Assembly: GCF_009650215.1 (NCBI RefSeq)
Contig: NZ_CP045851.1
Location: 1 to 64,000, forward strand
DNA length: 64,000 nt
Direction of reading: 5' to 3'
Origin: Actinomarinicola tropica
GTDB lineage: Bacteria > Actinomycetota > Acidimicrobiia > Acidimicrobiales > SKKL01
A program made the translations under genes and the position numbers. How positions within the stretch are numbered: position 1 is the stretch's first letter; every line of letters begins with the position of its first letter. A model generated the notes under the pieces. That model was not told where the DNA came from. It ran no database searches and saw only the letters and a list, made by a program, of their open reading frames with translations. Below are positions 52,881 to 62,479 of this stretch, one piece after another.

Positions 52881-54437
52881 ATGCCCCACCACGACGACGA
52901 ACCCGAGCTCGACGGGATCCTGCGCGCCATCCTGACCAGCCGGGTCTACGAGGTCGCCACCGACACGCCGCTCGATCCGGCCCCCCGCCTGTCGCGGCGC
53001 CTCGGTGCCTCGGTGATGTTCAAGCGGGAGGACCTGCAACCGGTCTTCAGCTTCAAGCTGCGCGGCGCGCACAACAAGATCGCCCACCTCAGCCCCGACG
53101 AACGGGCCCGTGGCGTCATCACCGCGAGCGCCGGCAACCACGCGCAGGGGGTCGCCTACTCGGCGCGGCACCTCGGGATCCCGGCGCGGATCGTGATGCC
53201 CGAGACCACGCCGGCGATCAAGGTCGACGCCGTGCGCGCCTTCGGCGCCGAGGTGATCCTCTGGGGTGACAGCTACACCGACGCCCAGGAGCACTGCGAC
53301 CGGCTGGTCGCCGAGGCCGGCATGACGTTCGTCCACCCGTTCGACGACCCGCTCGTCGTCGCCGGCCAGGGCACGATCGCTGACGAGGTGGTCCGCCACG
53401 CCACGAGCGGCCTTGACGCCGTCTTCGTCCCGGTCGGCGGCGGCGGCCTCATCGGGGGGATCGGGGCCTACCTGAAGGCGGTCGTCCCCGAGGTGAAGGT
53501 GATCGGCGTCGAGTCGATCGAGGCCGACGCGATGTCGCGGTCGCTCGCGGCGGACGAGCCGATCGAGCTCGACGAGGTGGGGATCTTCGCCGACGGCGTC
53601 GCCGTCCGGAAGGTGGGGCGCTACACGTTCCCGCTCGTCCGTCGGGTCGTCGACGAGATCGTCATCGTCCGCAACGACGAGATCAGCGCGGCCATCAAGG
53701 ACGTGTTCGAGGACACCCGCACGATCGTCGAGCCCGCCGGCGCGCTGTCCGTCGCGGGCATGAAGCACTGGGCGCGCACCCACGACGTCGCCGACCGCCA
53801 GCTCGTCGCCGTCCTCTCCGGGGCGAACATGAACTTCGACCGGCTGCGCTTCGTCGCCGAGCAGGCCGAGCTCGGCGAGAACCGCGAGGCCCTGTTCGCG
53901 GTCACGATCCCCGAGCGGCCCGGAGCGTTCCGCGACTTCTGCGCCACGCTCGGCCGCCGGGTGATCACCGAGTTCAACTACCGGCTCAACAGCCGGGACG
54001 AGGCGAACATCTTCGTCGGCGTCGCGGTGGCGTCCCGCGCCGACGCCAGCGAGCTGGCCGGCCTCCTCCGGGACAAGGGCTACGACACGATCGACCTGTC
54101 CGACGACGACGTGGCCACGCTCCACGTCCGCCACATGGTCGGCGGACGCCCGCCGGGGGTGCTCGACGAGGTCGTGTTCCGCTTCGAGTTCCCCGAGCGC
54201 CCCGGTGCGCTCATGCGCTTCCTCGAGACGCTCGGGGGGCGCTGGAACATCAGCCTGTTCCACTACCGCAACCACGGCGCCGACGTGGGCCGGGTCCTCG
54301 CCGGCTTCGAGGTGCCGCCGGCCGAGCGCGAGGAGTTCCGCGCCTTCCTCGACGTGCTCGGCTACCCCGCTCAGGACGAGGTCGGGAACGTGGCCTACGA
54401 GGCCTTCCTCACCCGCGCCGGCCTCCGCCGCCCCTGA
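52881..54437 (+). CDS. ilvA: Threonine ammonia-lyase, biosynthetic type
   Basis: A 518-aa PLP enzyme converting threonine to 2-oxobutanoate for isoleucine synthesis. The PLP lysine lies in SFKLRGA, the phosphate loop is GGGGLIGG, and SAGNHAQGVAYSA is typical. Residues 335-510 form two ACT-like regulatory domains (IPERPGAFRDFCATLG, FPERPGALMRFLETLG), so feedback by isoleucine is expected. Start ATG 52881 has AGGAGG only 4 nt upstream, slightly close. Confidence 0.94.
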   Translation: MPHHDDEPELDGILRAILTSRVYEVATDTPLDPAPRLSRRLGASVMFKREDLQPVFSFKLRGAHNKIAHLSPDERARGVITASAGNHAQGVAYSARHLGIPARIVMPETTPAIKVDAVRAFGAEVILWGDSYTDAQEHCDRLVAEAGMTFVHPFDDPLVVAGQGTIADEVVRHATSGLDAVFVPVGGGGLIGGIGAYLKAVVPEVKVIGVESIEADAMSRSLAADEPIELDEVGIFADGVAVRKVGRYTFPLVRRVVDEIVIVRNDEISAAIKDVFEDTRTIVEPAGALSVAGMKHWARTHDVADRQLVAVLSGANMNFDRLRFVAEQAELGENREALFAVTIPERPGAFRDFCATLGRRVITEFNYRLNSRDEANIFVGVAVASRADASELAGLLRDKGYDTIDLSDDDVATLHVRHMVGGRPPGVLDEVVFRFEFPERPGALMRFLETLGGRWNISLFHYRNHGADVGRVLAGFEVPPAEREEFRAFLDVLGYPAQDEVGNVAYEAFLTRAGLRRP

Positions 54438-54494
54438 CGGCGCGTCCGTCCTCGACACCCGCCCCACCGCGCCCGACCCGACCCGGCCCGGCCC

Positions 54495-54548
54495 GTTGGG
54501 CGCGGCATCCGGCGCATGTGACGCCAACCGCGCCCGACCCCGGGCCTG
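54495..54548. terminator. Inverted repeat between convergent genes
   Basis: GTTGGGCGCGG (54495-54505) pairs with CCGCGCCCGAC (54538-54548) with one mismatch across a 32-nt loop, in the 159-nt gap between ilvA and the DUF47 gene. No U-tract is present, so it is a weak candidate for a bidirectional terminator. Confidence 0.35.
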
Positions 54549-54596
54549 AGGATGCGGGGCGGGTGATGCGGGGCGCGCGTCGGACGCGGGACGGTG

Positions 54597-55271
54597 TCAG
54601 TCGTCGTCGATGTCGGTGCGGCCCTCGTCGAAGTAGTCCTGGGTCTGCACCGGTTCGGTCAGCGTGGTGACGACCCCGCCGAGGTTGGCGACGACCCGCT
54701 TCAGGTAGCGGTGCAGCACGGCGCGGGGCACGGCCCAGTGCCCCGGCTCGTCGGAGTGCATGAACTCGCGGATGCGCGCCTCCTCGGCCACGCGCATCGC
54801 GTCGGCGCGCGCCCGGAAGGCGGCGATCCGGTCCGGGTCCGGGTCGACGATGAGCTCGGCGACCTCGTCGACCATCTCCGAGATCGCCCGCAGGCCGCTC
54901 GCGTACTCCTCCCGGTCGTCGGCCTCGGCGAACGAGACCCCCTCGCCGGCCATGTCCCAGATGTTCTTGGCCTGGTCGCCGATGCGCTCGATCTTCTTGA
55001 TGAGCAGCGTGTAGCCGAGCACGTCGCCGATGTCGTCGCCGCCGTGGACGGCGACGTGGACGATGAGCTCGCGGCGCAGCTCCTGCTCGGCCCGGTTGAT
55101 CCGCTCGTCGGTGGCGTGCAGGTCGTCCGCGACGTCACCGGCGGGGACCCCGTCGACGAGAGCCGACGTCGCGAGGTCGAAGGAGTGGCGAGCGTCGTGG
55201 AGCATGTCGACCACCCGCTGGGTGATCTGCTCCATCCCGGACTCGCCTCGGCGGAAGAACGACAGGACCAT
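54597..55271 (-). CDS. PhoU-like/DUF47 phosphate-transport accessory protein
   Basis: A 224-aa helical PhoU-fold protein with repeats such as ATDERINRAEQELRRELIVHVA and YTLLIKKIERIGDQAKNIWDMAGE. Proteins of this type regulate phosphate carriers. It lies 12 nt after the Na/Pi cotransporter in the same operon, which fits that role. Confidence 0.85.
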   Translation of the reverse strand: MVLSFFRRGESGMEQITQRVVDMLHDARHSFDLATSALVDGVPAGDVADDLHATDERINRAEQELRRELIVHVAVHGGDDIGDVLGYTLLIKKIERIGDQAKNIWDMAGEGVSFAEADDREEYASGLRAISEMVDEVAELIVDPDPDRIAAFRARADAMRVAEEARIREFMHSDEPGHWAVPRAVLHRYLKRVVANLGGVVTTLTEPVQTQDYFDEGRTDIDDD

Positions 55272-55283
55272 CTCGGATGCCTT

Positions 55284-56426
55284 TCAGCCGAGGACGACGA
55301 TGCCGATGATCGGCACCACGATGAACGTACCGAACACGTACCCGATGGCCCACCGCGTGCGCCGTGCGGCGAGGTCGGCGAGGGCCTCGGCGGCCCGGAT
55401 CGGGAGGAAGCGGACCGCCCGCACCGGGTAGATGATCAGGATGCCGCTGACGTTGAACAGCGTGTGGACGAAGGCGATGGTGAGCGCCTCCGGTCGGCTC
55501 GCGGCCATCGCAGCGAGCAGCGCGGTGATCGTCGTGCCGACGTTGGCGCCGAGGGTCACCGGGTAGGCGTTCGGCAGGCTGAGCACCCCGGCGGCGGCGA
55601 GCGGGATGAGGATCGACGTCGTGATGCTCGATGACTGCACCGCGACGGTGATGACGACGCCGAGGAGCATGGCCATCACGCCGCCGCCCTTGGCCAGCAT
55701 GGCGTTGAGCGACCGCTCGACCCGGTCGGCGACCAGCTGGCGCATGTTCTTCGTGATGAACGTGAGCGCGACGAGGATGATCGCGAGGCCGATCCCGACC
55801 ATCACCAGGCCGAGGGCCGTCCCGTGCACGGTGCCGTCGAGGGTCTCGAGGACGGCGTCGACCGGCCTCTCCACCCAGGCCTTGACCGGGCTGCGGAACT
55901 CGGCGCCCGACGACCCGACGAGTGCCTCGCTCATCGCCTCGGCGATCGTGGCGAGCACCCCGGTGGCCAGCTCGAGCGGGAAGAGCAGGATCACCGTGAA
56001 GATGTTGAAGAAGTCGTGGACGGTGGCCGCGGCGAAGGCCCGGCGGAACTCGGCGCCCTGACGCACGTGCCCGAGCGACACGAGGGTGTTGGTGACCGTC
56101 GTGCCGAGGTTGGCGCCCATGATCATCGGGACGGCGGCGTCGACGCCGAGCGCCCCCGAGGCGACGAGGCCGACGATCACCGACGTGCTCGCCGACGACG
56201 ACTGGACGAGCACCGTGGCGAGGATGCCGACGAACAGTCCGGCGAGGGGGTTCGTGACACGGGAGAACAGCTGCTCCTGGACGTCGCCGCCCATGGTGGA
56301 GATGCCGGTCTCGAGGGACCCGACGCCGACGAGGAAGAGGTAGATCAGCGCCACGACCAGGGCGGCGCGCGCCGGCGTGGGCAGCTGCAGCCGCGCGGCG
56401 TGGCTGTCGGGTGTGTGGGTGCTCAT
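55284..56426 (-). CDS. Na/Pi cotransporter (NptA/PiT-II type)
   Basis: A 380-aa polytopic protein with the two inverted QSSS motifs of the NptA/SLC34 family: ATVLVQSSSASTSVIVG and AVQSSSITTSI, each followed by GANLGTT or GANVGTT. It should import phosphate with sodium. ATG at 56424-56426 has GGGAG upstream; a longer in-frame N-terminus is possible but lacks support. The PhoU-like gene is downstream in the same operon. Confidence 0.92.
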   Translation of the reverse strand: MSTHTPDSHAARLQLPTPARAALVVALIYLFLVGVGSLETGISTMGGDVQEQLFSRVTNPLAGLFVGILATVLVQSSSASTSVIVGLVASGALGVDAAVPMIMGANLGTTVTNTLVSLGHVRQGAEFRRAFAAATVHDFFNIFTVILLFPLELATGVLATIAEAMSEALVGSSGAEFRSPVKAWVERPVDAVLETLDGTVHGTALGLVMVGIGLAIILVALTFITKNMRQLVADRVERSLNAMLAKGGGVMAMLLGVVITVAVQSSSITTSILIPLAAAGVLSLPNAYPVTLGANVGTTITALLAAMAASRPEALTIAFVHTLFNVSGILIIYPVRAVRFLPIRAAEALADLAARRTRWAIGYVFGTFIVVPIIGIVVLG

Positions 56427-56545
56427 GTCTCCCGCGGCACGAGGCCGGTCGGCTGTCGGGTGAGAGGACCCGCCGGTGGCCGGCGTGCGCATGGACCTCG
56501 TCCGCGCAAGCTACCGGACGCAGCGCGGCGCGCTCACAGTCGGCG

Positions 56546-57205
56546 TCAGAGCAACCCGGCCCGTGCGGCTCGTCGGCGGGCACGTTCGAGTGAGGCGTCG
56601 ACCTCGTCGGGGTCGTCGCCGTAGCCGAGCGCGACCCGGCGCATCGCCTGGGCGTGGGCTGCGGTGGGGTCGCGGCCGACGTCGGCGAAGAACCCGCTCA
56701 GCTCGATCTGCGCGAACCCGTGCACCAGGGCCCAGCACATCTCGCCGGCGAGGGCCACGTCGTCGACGGCCCACCGCCCCGACGTCCCGCACCGCTCGAT
56801 GCGGTCGAGCAGCAGGGCGAAGGTGGCCAGCGCGGCCTCGGCGTCCTCGGCGGTGTCGTGGGCGGTGACGCCGATCTCGGACCCGAACATCGCCCGGTAG
56901 AGGTGCGGCTCGTCGAGCGCGAACCGCCGGTAGGCCCACGCCTGGCTCATCCAGTCGGCGACGGGGTCATCGGTGATCCGGGGTCCGGCGAGCGCCTCGG
57001 CGAACCGTCGGAAGCCCTCGCGCCGCACGTGTCCGAGGACGTGGTCCATCCCGCCGAAGTGCGTGTAGACGACCATCGTCGACGCGCCGACCTCGTTGGC
57101 CAGGCGGCGTGCGGACACCGCCGCGGGGCCCTCCTCGGCGAGGACCCTCGCTGCGGCCTCGATGAGGCGGATGGCGACGTCGGGGTCCGGCTTCTTCGCG
57201 CACAT
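56546..57205 (-). CDS. TetR-family regulator, divergent from the carotenoid oxygenase gene
   Basis: A 219-aa repressor with N-terminal HTH (AARVLAEEGPAAVSARRLANEVGASTMVVYTHFGGMDHVL) and a C-terminal ligand domain with FALDEPHLYRAMFG, as in WHG/TetR_C-type members. ATG at 57203-57205. The 61-nt gap to the divergent carotenoid-oxygenase gene holds a palindrome over a -10, so it most likely represses that gene pair and itself; a leaderless start is possible (TATGAT at 57215-57220 on the minus strand). Confidence 0.9.
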   Translation of the reverse strand: MCAKKPDPDVAIRLIEAAARVLAEEGPAAVSARRLANEVGASTMVVYTHFGGMDHVLGHVRREGFRRFAEALAGPRITDDPVADWMSQAWAYRRFALDEPHLYRAMFGSEIGVTAHDTAEDAEAALATFALLLDRIERCGTSGRWAVDDVALAGEMCWALVHGFAQIELSGFFADVGRDPTAAHAQAMRRVALGYGDDPDEVDASLERARRRAARAGLL

Positions 57206-57207
57206 GG

Positions 57208-57242
57208 TTGACCGATCATAGATCACAGCGTTATACATAACG
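57208..57242 (+). promoter_or_regulatory. Promoter and TetR operator of the carotenoid-oxygenase operon
   Basis: TTGACC (57208-57213) and TATACA (57232-57237) are separated by 18 nt. The inverted repeat CGTTAT-AC-ATAACG (57229-57242) covers the -10, the usual site of TetR repression. The AT-rich composition stands out from its surroundings. Confidence 0.65.
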
Positions 57243-57266
57243 GTGTCATCCACCAGGAGGGGACCG

Positions 57267-58625
57267 ATGACCGATGCGATCACGACGACGAGCAAGTGGC
57301 TCACCGGGCTGCACGCCCCGCTGCCGGCCGAGGTCACCGCGACCGAGCTGCCCGTGAGGGGGACGCTGCCGGAGGCGCTCGAGGGGCGCTACCTGCGCAA
57401 CGGGCCGAACCCGCTCGGGCGACAGGACCCGGCCACCTACCACTGGTTCACCGGGGACGGCATGGTCCACGGCATCCAGCTGCGGGGCGGGCGGGCCGAG
57501 TGGTACCGGGCCCGGTGGGTCCGGTCGACGTCGGTCTCCCAGGCGCTCGGCGAGGAGCCGGTGCCGGGGGAGCGCCACGGCGGCATGGAGACCGCGAACA
57601 CCAACGTCATCGGCGTCGGCGGCCGCACCTTCGCCGTCGTCGAGGCCGGCGCCCGCCCGGTCGAGCTCGACCACGAGCTCGAGACCATCTGCCACAGCGA
57701 CCTCGACGGGACGCTGCCCAACGGCTTCACGGCCCACCCGAAGGTCGACCCGGCCACGGGGGACCTGCACGCCATCGCCTACCACTGGGCGCTGCCCCAC
57801 CTGCAGTACGTGGTGGTCGGGCCTGACGCCAGGGTCCGCTCGGTCGAGGCGATCGAGGTGCCCGGCAGCCCGATGGTCCACGACTGCTCGATCACCGAGC
57901 GGTGGATGGTGGTCTACGACCTCCCGGTGGTGTTCTCCATGGACGACGCCGCCCGCGGGGTGCGCTTCCCCTACGCCTGGAGCGACGACTACGGGGCGCG
58001 TGTGGGGGTGCTGCCGCTCGGTGGCAGCGGGGCCGACGTGCGGTGGTTCGAGGTCGAGCCGAGCTACGTCTTCCACCCCCTGAACGCCTACGAGGACGGC
58101 GACCGCGTGGTGCTCGAGGTCGTGCGCTGGGGCCGCATGTTCGACCGCGTGCGCACCGGGCCCGACGAGTCGACGCCGTTGCTGCACCGCTGGACGCTCG
58201 ACCTCGCCACCGGTCGCGTGACCGAGGAGCAGCTGAGCGACGTGGCCTTCGAGTTCCCCCGGGTGGACGAACGTCGGGTCGGGCGACCCCACCGCTACGC
58301 CTACGGCACGACCGTCGGCGCGGACGACGGTGGGGGGGTCGGCTTCGCCGGCCAGCTCGTCCGCCACGACCGGGTGGCGGGCACCGCCGAGGTCGTCGAC
58401 CTGGGGCCCGGCCGCACGTCGGGGGAGTGGGTGATGGTCCCGAGCGACGTCGACGCCGCCGAGGACGACGGCTGGCTGATGAGCCTGGTCCACGACGCGA
58501 CGACCGACCGCAGCGAGCTGGTCGTGCTGCCGGCGGCCGACCCGGGCGCGGGCCCGGTGGCGGCGGTCGAGCTGCCGAACCGCGTCCCCCTCGGCTTCCA
58601 CGGCAACTGGGTGGCCGACCGATGA
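57267..58625 (+). CDS. Carotenoid cleavage oxygenase
   Basis: A 452-aa RPE65/CCD family protein. Family marks are RYLRNGPNPL near the start and four iron-ligand His candidates in FTAHPKVD, VHDCSIT, FHPLNAYEDG and FHGNWV at the C-terminus. These enzymes use Fe(II) and O2 to split carotenoids or stilbenoids; the substrate is unknown. AGGAGGGG (57255-57262) precedes ATG 57267. It is coupled to the cupin gene and controlled by the divergent TetR. Confidence 0.93.
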   Translation: MTDAITTTSKWLTGLHAPLPAEVTATELPVRGTLPEALEGRYLRNGPNPLGRQDPATYHWFTGDGMVHGIQLRGGRAEWYRARWVRSTSVSQALGEEPVPGERHGGMETANTNVIGVGGRTFAVVEAGARPVELDHELETICHSDLDGTLPNGFTAHPKVDPATGDLHAIAYHWALPHLQYVVVGPDARVRSVEAIEVPGSPMVHDCSITERWMVVYDLPVVFSMDDAARGVRFPYAWSDDYGARVGVLPLGGSGADVRWFEVEPSYVFHPLNAYEDGDRVVLEVVRWGRMFDRVRTGPDESTPLLHRWTLDLATGRVTEEQLSDVAFEFPRVDERRVGRPHRYAYGTTVGADDGGGVGFAGQLVRHDRVAGTAEVVDLGPGRTSGEWVMVPSDVDAAEDDGWLMSLVHDATTDRSELVVLPAADPGAGPVAAVELPNRVPLGFHGNWVADR

Positions 58626-58957
58626 GCGCCGCGTCCCAGGACCTCCTCGCCGGCTGGAGCATCGGCCGGTCCGCGGACGTCGAGTGGGTGCCGTGGGGTT
58701 CGGGAGGGTCGGCCTGGGCCAAGGTCCTCGCCTCGGGCGACGGCTACCACCTCGCGCTCGTGGAGGCCACGCCCGGCTACCGCGGCGATCGACACGTCCA
58801 CGACCACACCGAGATGCTGCACGTGGTGGCGGGGGAGGTCGAGACCAACGGCGAGGTCCTCGGCCCGGGGGACGGCTACGTCGCCGAGGCCGGCTCCGAG
58901 CACGTCACGTTCTCCAGCCCCGGGGGCGCCACCTACCTGTCGATCTTCCGGCTCTGA
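58622..58957 (+). CDS. Cupin-domain protein
   Basis: A 111-aa single-domain cupin. The metal-site motif HVHDHTEMLHVVAGEVETNG and the second motif PGDGYVAEAGSEHVTF are clear. Its ATG overlaps the oxygenase stop (ATGA), so it is made with it and may act on the cleavage product or protect the cofactor. Function is inferred from context only. Confidence 0.85.
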   Translation: MSAASQDLLAGWSIGRSADVEWVPWGSGGSAWAKVLASGDGYHLALVEATPGYRGDRHVHDHTEMLHVVAGEVETNGEVLGPGDGYVAEAGSEHVTFSSPGGATYLSIFRL

Positions 58958-58971
58958 GGCCGGGACGCGAC

Positions 58972-59000
58972 GGGGCCCGGCCGTCGACCGGCCGGGCCCC
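58972..59000. terminator. Strong bidirectional hairpin terminator
   Basis: GGGGCCCGGCC and GGCCGGGCCCC form a perfect 11-bp stem around the loop GTCGACC, 15 nt after the cupin stop and 31 nt after the stop of the convergent binding-protein gene. There is no U-tract, as is common in GC-rich actinobacteria. Confidence 0.7.
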
Positions 59001-59030
59001 TGGTGTCGCGTGGCGACGCGCTGTGGCGAG

Positions 59031-60803
59031 TCAGTCGGCGGCGATGAACGTCTGGTGCCACCTCACGGTCGCACCCGGCGTGCCGGTGCCACCGGTGCCG
59101 TCGGGGAAGCCCCACGTCGGGATGCCGTGGACGTCCTCGCGGTAGCCGACGAGCGTCGGCGTGGCCACGTTCCAGACGACCGGGACCTGCTCGGCGGTGA
59201 TCCGGCTGATCGTCTCGATCGCCGCGTACCGGTCCTCGAACTCCGCCGACGTGCGGAGCTGGTCGAGGGCCGCGTCGACCTCGGGATCGGTGAAGTTGGT
59301 GAAGTTGCCGGGCGTGCTCGGCACCGCGCCGAAGAAGCTCTGCAGCGAGGTGAGCGGATCGCCGTCGCCACCGCCGGCCCGGAAGCAGGCGAGGTCGAAG
59401 TTGCCGCGGAACGGCGGGTCCGTGTCGGCGCCGCCGACGACGTTGGTGATCATCGCGGCCTGCTCGACCTGCTCGAGCTCGAGCTCGATGCCGATGTCGC
59501 CCCAGATCGACTGGAGCAGCTGGGCGCCGGCCACGAGGCTCGGGTCCGGCTGGCACTCGTAGGGGATCACGACGGGCTCGCCCGGGGCCTTGCCGTCGGA
59601 GCGCTCGGGATCGTCGATGTACTCCTGGACGAGGGCGCGCGCCGCCTCGAGGTCCTGTCCGTTCGCGCCGGGGTAGTCGGCCACGGCGTCGGCGGAGTAC
59701 CACGGGCTGTCCTGGCTGAAGAACCCGTTGGCCGGCGGCACCAGGCCGTCGTCGTTGCGGACGGCGGCCATCGCCTCCTGGTCGTTGGAGTACGCGAGGG
59801 CCTGGCGGATGCGCAGGTCGTCGAGCGGCGGGTTCAGCGTGTTGATCACGGTGACCGACGACGTGTTGCCGACGAACAGGTTGGCGCCGTGGGTGCCGGC
59901 GTCGACCATCTCGAGGACGGCCTTCACGCTCGGGCCACGCAGCGTCTGCATGACCTGGATGTCGTCGGACTGGAGGCTCGCGATGCGCGAGTCGTCGTCG
60001 GGGATCGGCCGGAACTCGATCTCGTCGAGGTACGGCAGCTGGTTCCCCTCCTCGTCGGTGAACCAGTAGTTCTCGTTGCGGGTGACGATCAGCCGGTCGT
60101 CGCGCGTCCACGACTCGAACACGAACGGCCCGGTGCCGACCGGGGCCTGGCCGAAGGCCTCCTGGCCCATCGACTCCCACGCCTGGCGGGAGACCGGCCA
60201 GCCGATGTCACCACGGAGCAGGTCGGGGAAGGCGGCGTTCGGCTCGGAGAGCGTGTACCTGACCGTCATGTCGTCGACGATCTCCATGCCGGTGACGCCG
60301 AACGAGTCGAGGTCGGCCCGGTTGCGGGAGTCCGTCGGGTAGTGGAGCGTGTCGAAGTTCCACTTCAGCGTCTCGGCGTCGAGGGGCGTGCCGTCGTGGA
60401 ACTGCACGCCGTCGCGCAGGCCGACGGTCCACTCCGTCAGGTCCTCGTTCGCCTCGAGGGACTCAGCGAGGAACGGGCGGAACTCGCCGTTCTCGTCGAG
60501 GCCGACGAGCGGGTCGTAGAGCGACAGCGCCACGGTCAGTCCCGGGTTCGAGAACTGGCCCTCGACCGGGTCGTAGGTGTTGGTCTCCGCCTCGATCCCG
60601 ACGACGAGCTTGCCGCCGTACTGCGGCGCCGGCGCGTCCTCGTCGCCCCCCTCCTCGTCGCCGCCGGCCTCGCCGGACTGCAGCATCGTGGTGTCGCTCG
60701 ACTCCTCGCCGCCCCCGTCGTCGTCGCCGCACGCCGCGGCGAGCAGCCCGAGGGCCGCCAGGACAGCGAGCACGCGCCAGAGCTGGCGTCGTGAGTGCCT
60801 CAT
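59031..60803 (-). CDS. ABC transporter solute-binding lipoprotein, family 5
   Basis: A 590-aa lipoprotein with signal and lipobox LAALGLLAAACGDDDG, an acidic linker, and the oligopeptide/dipeptide-binding fold: YDPLVGLDENGEFRPFLAESLE, GLRDGVQFHDGTPLDAETLKWNFD, VGTGPFVFESW and RIRQALAYSND. It would capture a peptide, opine or similar solute outside the cell. No permease or ATPase genes follow, so it is an orphan here. The start is ATG at 60801-60803 with GGGGAG upstream. Confidence 0.9.
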   Translation of the reverse strand: MRHSRRQLWRVLAVLAALGLLAAACGDDDGGGEESSDTTMLQSGEAGGDEEGGDEDAPAPQYGGKLVVGIEAETNTYDPVEGQFSNPGLTVALSLYDPLVGLDENGEFRPFLAESLEANEDLTEWTVGLRDGVQFHDGTPLDAETLKWNFDTLHYPTDSRNRADLDSFGVTGMEIVDDMTVRYTLSEPNAAFPDLLRGDIGWPVSRQAWESMGQEAFGQAPVGTGPFVFESWTRDDRLIVTRNENYWFTDEEGNQLPYLDEIEFRPIPDDDSRIASLQSDDIQVMQTLRGPSVKAVLEMVDAGTHGANLFVGNTSSVTVINTLNPPLDDLRIRQALAYSNDQEAMAAVRNDDGLVPPANGFFSQDSPWYSADAVADYPGANGQDLEAARALVQEYIDDPERSDGKAPGEPVVIPYECQPDPSLVAGAQLLQSIWGDIGIELELEQVEQAAMITNVVGGADTDPPFRGNFDLACFRAGGGDGDPLTSLQSFFGAVPSTPGNFTNFTDPEVDAALDQLRTSAEFEDRYAAIETISRITAEQVPVVWNVATPTLVGYREDVHGIPTWGFPDGTGGTGTPGATVRWHQTFIAAD

Positions 60804-60928
60804 CTTCAGTTCTCCCCGTTGGATTCTCCCGGCCACCCCGGCCGGGCGCTTGTGATCGTAGTCACAGGTGACGCGGGGCACGGAATTGGGGCCGTGACCG
60901 GACGTCACCGCCGTCGTACCCTCGTTCC

Positions 60929-61309
60929 ATGAGCGTTCCGGTGCCCCTCGACGCCCTCGCCGCCGCGGTCGATCGCTACGGCGAGGTCGCGCTGGTCGTG
61001 ACCGTCGGCGACGACGGCCGTCCCCACACGGTGTCGGCGCCGGTGCGCGTCGGTTCCTCCGAGCTCGAGATCGAGGTCGGTCGCACCTCGGCCCGCAACG
61101 CCATCGCCCACCCCGCGGTGGCCGTGGTGTGGCCGCCGGTGGCCACCGACCCGGACCACCTGCTCATCGTCGACGGCGACGCCGTCGTCACCGCCGGCGG
61201 CGGCCAGGAGCAGGGCGGCACCCTCCGCGTGCACCCCACGCGCGCGGTGCAGCACCGGCGGGCCGACGCCGACCCCTCGCTGCCCAGCTGCATCCCGATC
61301 GAGGAGTGA
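60929..61309 (+). CDS. Pyridoxamine-oxidase-like flavin-binding protein
   Basis: A 126-aa split-barrel protein: EVALVVTVGDDGRPHTVSAPVRV, ELEIEVGRTSARNAIAHPAVAVVWPP, then DHLLIVDGDAVV. This matches small PNPOx-like proteins that bind FMN or F420. Cofactor and substrate are not readable. TACCCT (60917-60922), 12 nt before ATG, suggests a leaderless transcript. Confidence 0.75.
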   Translation: MSVPVPLDALAAAVDRYGEVALVVTVGDDGRPHTVSAPVRVGSSELEIEVGRTSARNAIAHPAVAVVWPPVATDPDHLLIVDGDAVVTAGGGQEQGGTLRVHPTRAVQHRRADADPSLPSCIPIEE

Positions 61310-61375
61310 GCCCCGGGCCGCGCTCGTAGGCTCGGCGGGCAGCGGCTCGTCCGGGCCGCGAGGGAGGAGCCCGCC

Positions 61376-62365
61376 ATGACCGATCCCACGCCGATGGAGC
61401 ACCGCCGCCTCGGGCGATCAGGCCTCCAGGTCAGCGTGCTGTCCTTCGGGTCCTGGGTGACGTTCGGCTCCCAGCTCGACACCGGGCTCGCACGCGACTG
61501 CCTCGCCGCCGCGTACGACCGCGGGGTCAACTTCTTCGACAACGCCGAGTCCTACGCGGGGGGCGAGTCCGAGCGGATCATGGGGAGGGCCATCGCCGAG
61601 CTCGGCTGGCCGCGCCACAGCTACGTCGTGTCGACCAAGTTCTTCTGGGGCATCCACGGCGAGATGGTCAACATGCGGAACACCCTCAACCGCAAGTACC
61701 TGCACCAGGCGATCGACGGGTCGCTCGAGCGGTTCGGGCTGGAGTTCGTGGACCTCGTGTTCTGCCACCGGCCCGACCCCGACACCCCGATCGAGGAGAC
61801 GGTGTGGGCGATGTCCGACATGATCGAGTCGGGCAAGGCGCACTACTGGGGCACCTCGGAGTGGAGCGCGGACGAGATCCGCGCCGCCTGGGAGGTCGCC
61901 GAGCGCCACCACCTGCACAAGCCGATGATGGAGCAGCCGCAGTACCACATGTTCGAGCGCCGGAAGGTCGAGCGGGAGTACGCCCGCCTCTACGAGGACA
62001 TCGGCCTCGGCCTCACCACCTGGAGCCCCCTGGCGTCGGGCCTGCTCACCGGCAAGTACGTCGACGGCATCCCCGAGGGCAGCCGGGCCACGCTGCCGGG
62101 CTACGAGTGGCTCCGCGACCTGGTGACCGATCCGGATCGCAACGCCGTCGTGCGCGACCTCCTGCCCATCGCCGAGCGGCTCGGGGCCACGATGTCCCAG
62201 CTCGCCATCGCCTGGTGCGCGGCGAACCCCCGCGTGTCGACGGTGATCACCGGCGCCAGCCGGGTGGAGCAGGTGGAGGAGAACCTCGGCGCCCTCGACG
62301 TGCTCGCGCAGCTCACCCCGGAGGTCATGGACGAGATCCGCACGGTCCTCCGTCGGGTCGGCTGA
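61376..62365 (+). CDS. Aldo/keto reductase (Kv-beta-like)
   Basis: A 329-aa NADPH-dependent oxidoreductase with the (beta/alpha)8 fold. The catalytic tetrad is visible: Asp and Tyr in [11 protein letters not shown], Lys in VVSTKFFWG, His in FCHRPDP. The C-terminal cofactor region is [21 protein letters not shown]. It resembles the voltage-gated-channel-beta-like branch of AKRs. A clear GGGAGGAG precedes ATG 61376. The substrate is unknown. Confidence 0.92.
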   Translation: MTDPTPMEHRRLGRSGLQVSVLSFGSWVTFGSQLDTGLARDCLAAAYDRGVNFFDNAESYAGGESERIMGRAIAELGWPRHSYVVSTKFFWGIHGEMVNMRNTLNRKYLHQAIDGSLERFGLEFVDLVFCHRPDPDTPIEETVWAMSDMIESGKAHYWGTSEWSADEIRAAWEVAERHHLHKPMMEQPQYHMFERRKVEREYARLYEDIGLGLTTWSPLASGLLTGKYVDGIPEGSRATLPGYEWLRDLVTDPDRNAVVRDLLPIAERLGATMSQLAIAWCAANPRVSTVITGASRVEQVEENLGALDVLAQLTPEVMDEIRTVLRRVG

Positions 62366-62404
62366 CGTCAGCAGCGACCGCTCTACAGGCCCCTGATGTC
62401 AGCA
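62363..62404 (+). promoter_or_regulatory. Repeated TGAYGTCAGCA sites before a TetR gene
   Basis: TGACGTCAGCA (62363-62373) and TGATGTCAGCA (62394-62404) are direct repeats spaced 31 nt, about three helix turns. The first is part of the 12-bp palindrome GCTGACGTCAGC (62361-62372). They may be operators for the TetR gene downstream; TAGCCT near 62418 is a possible -10. Confidence 0.35.
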
Positions 62405-62479
62405 CGGCCTCATCCGGCGGCGTAGCCTGCCGATCGGGAGCTGACCGGGGATCGGTGCGGGGAGCGAAGGGAGATCCGG

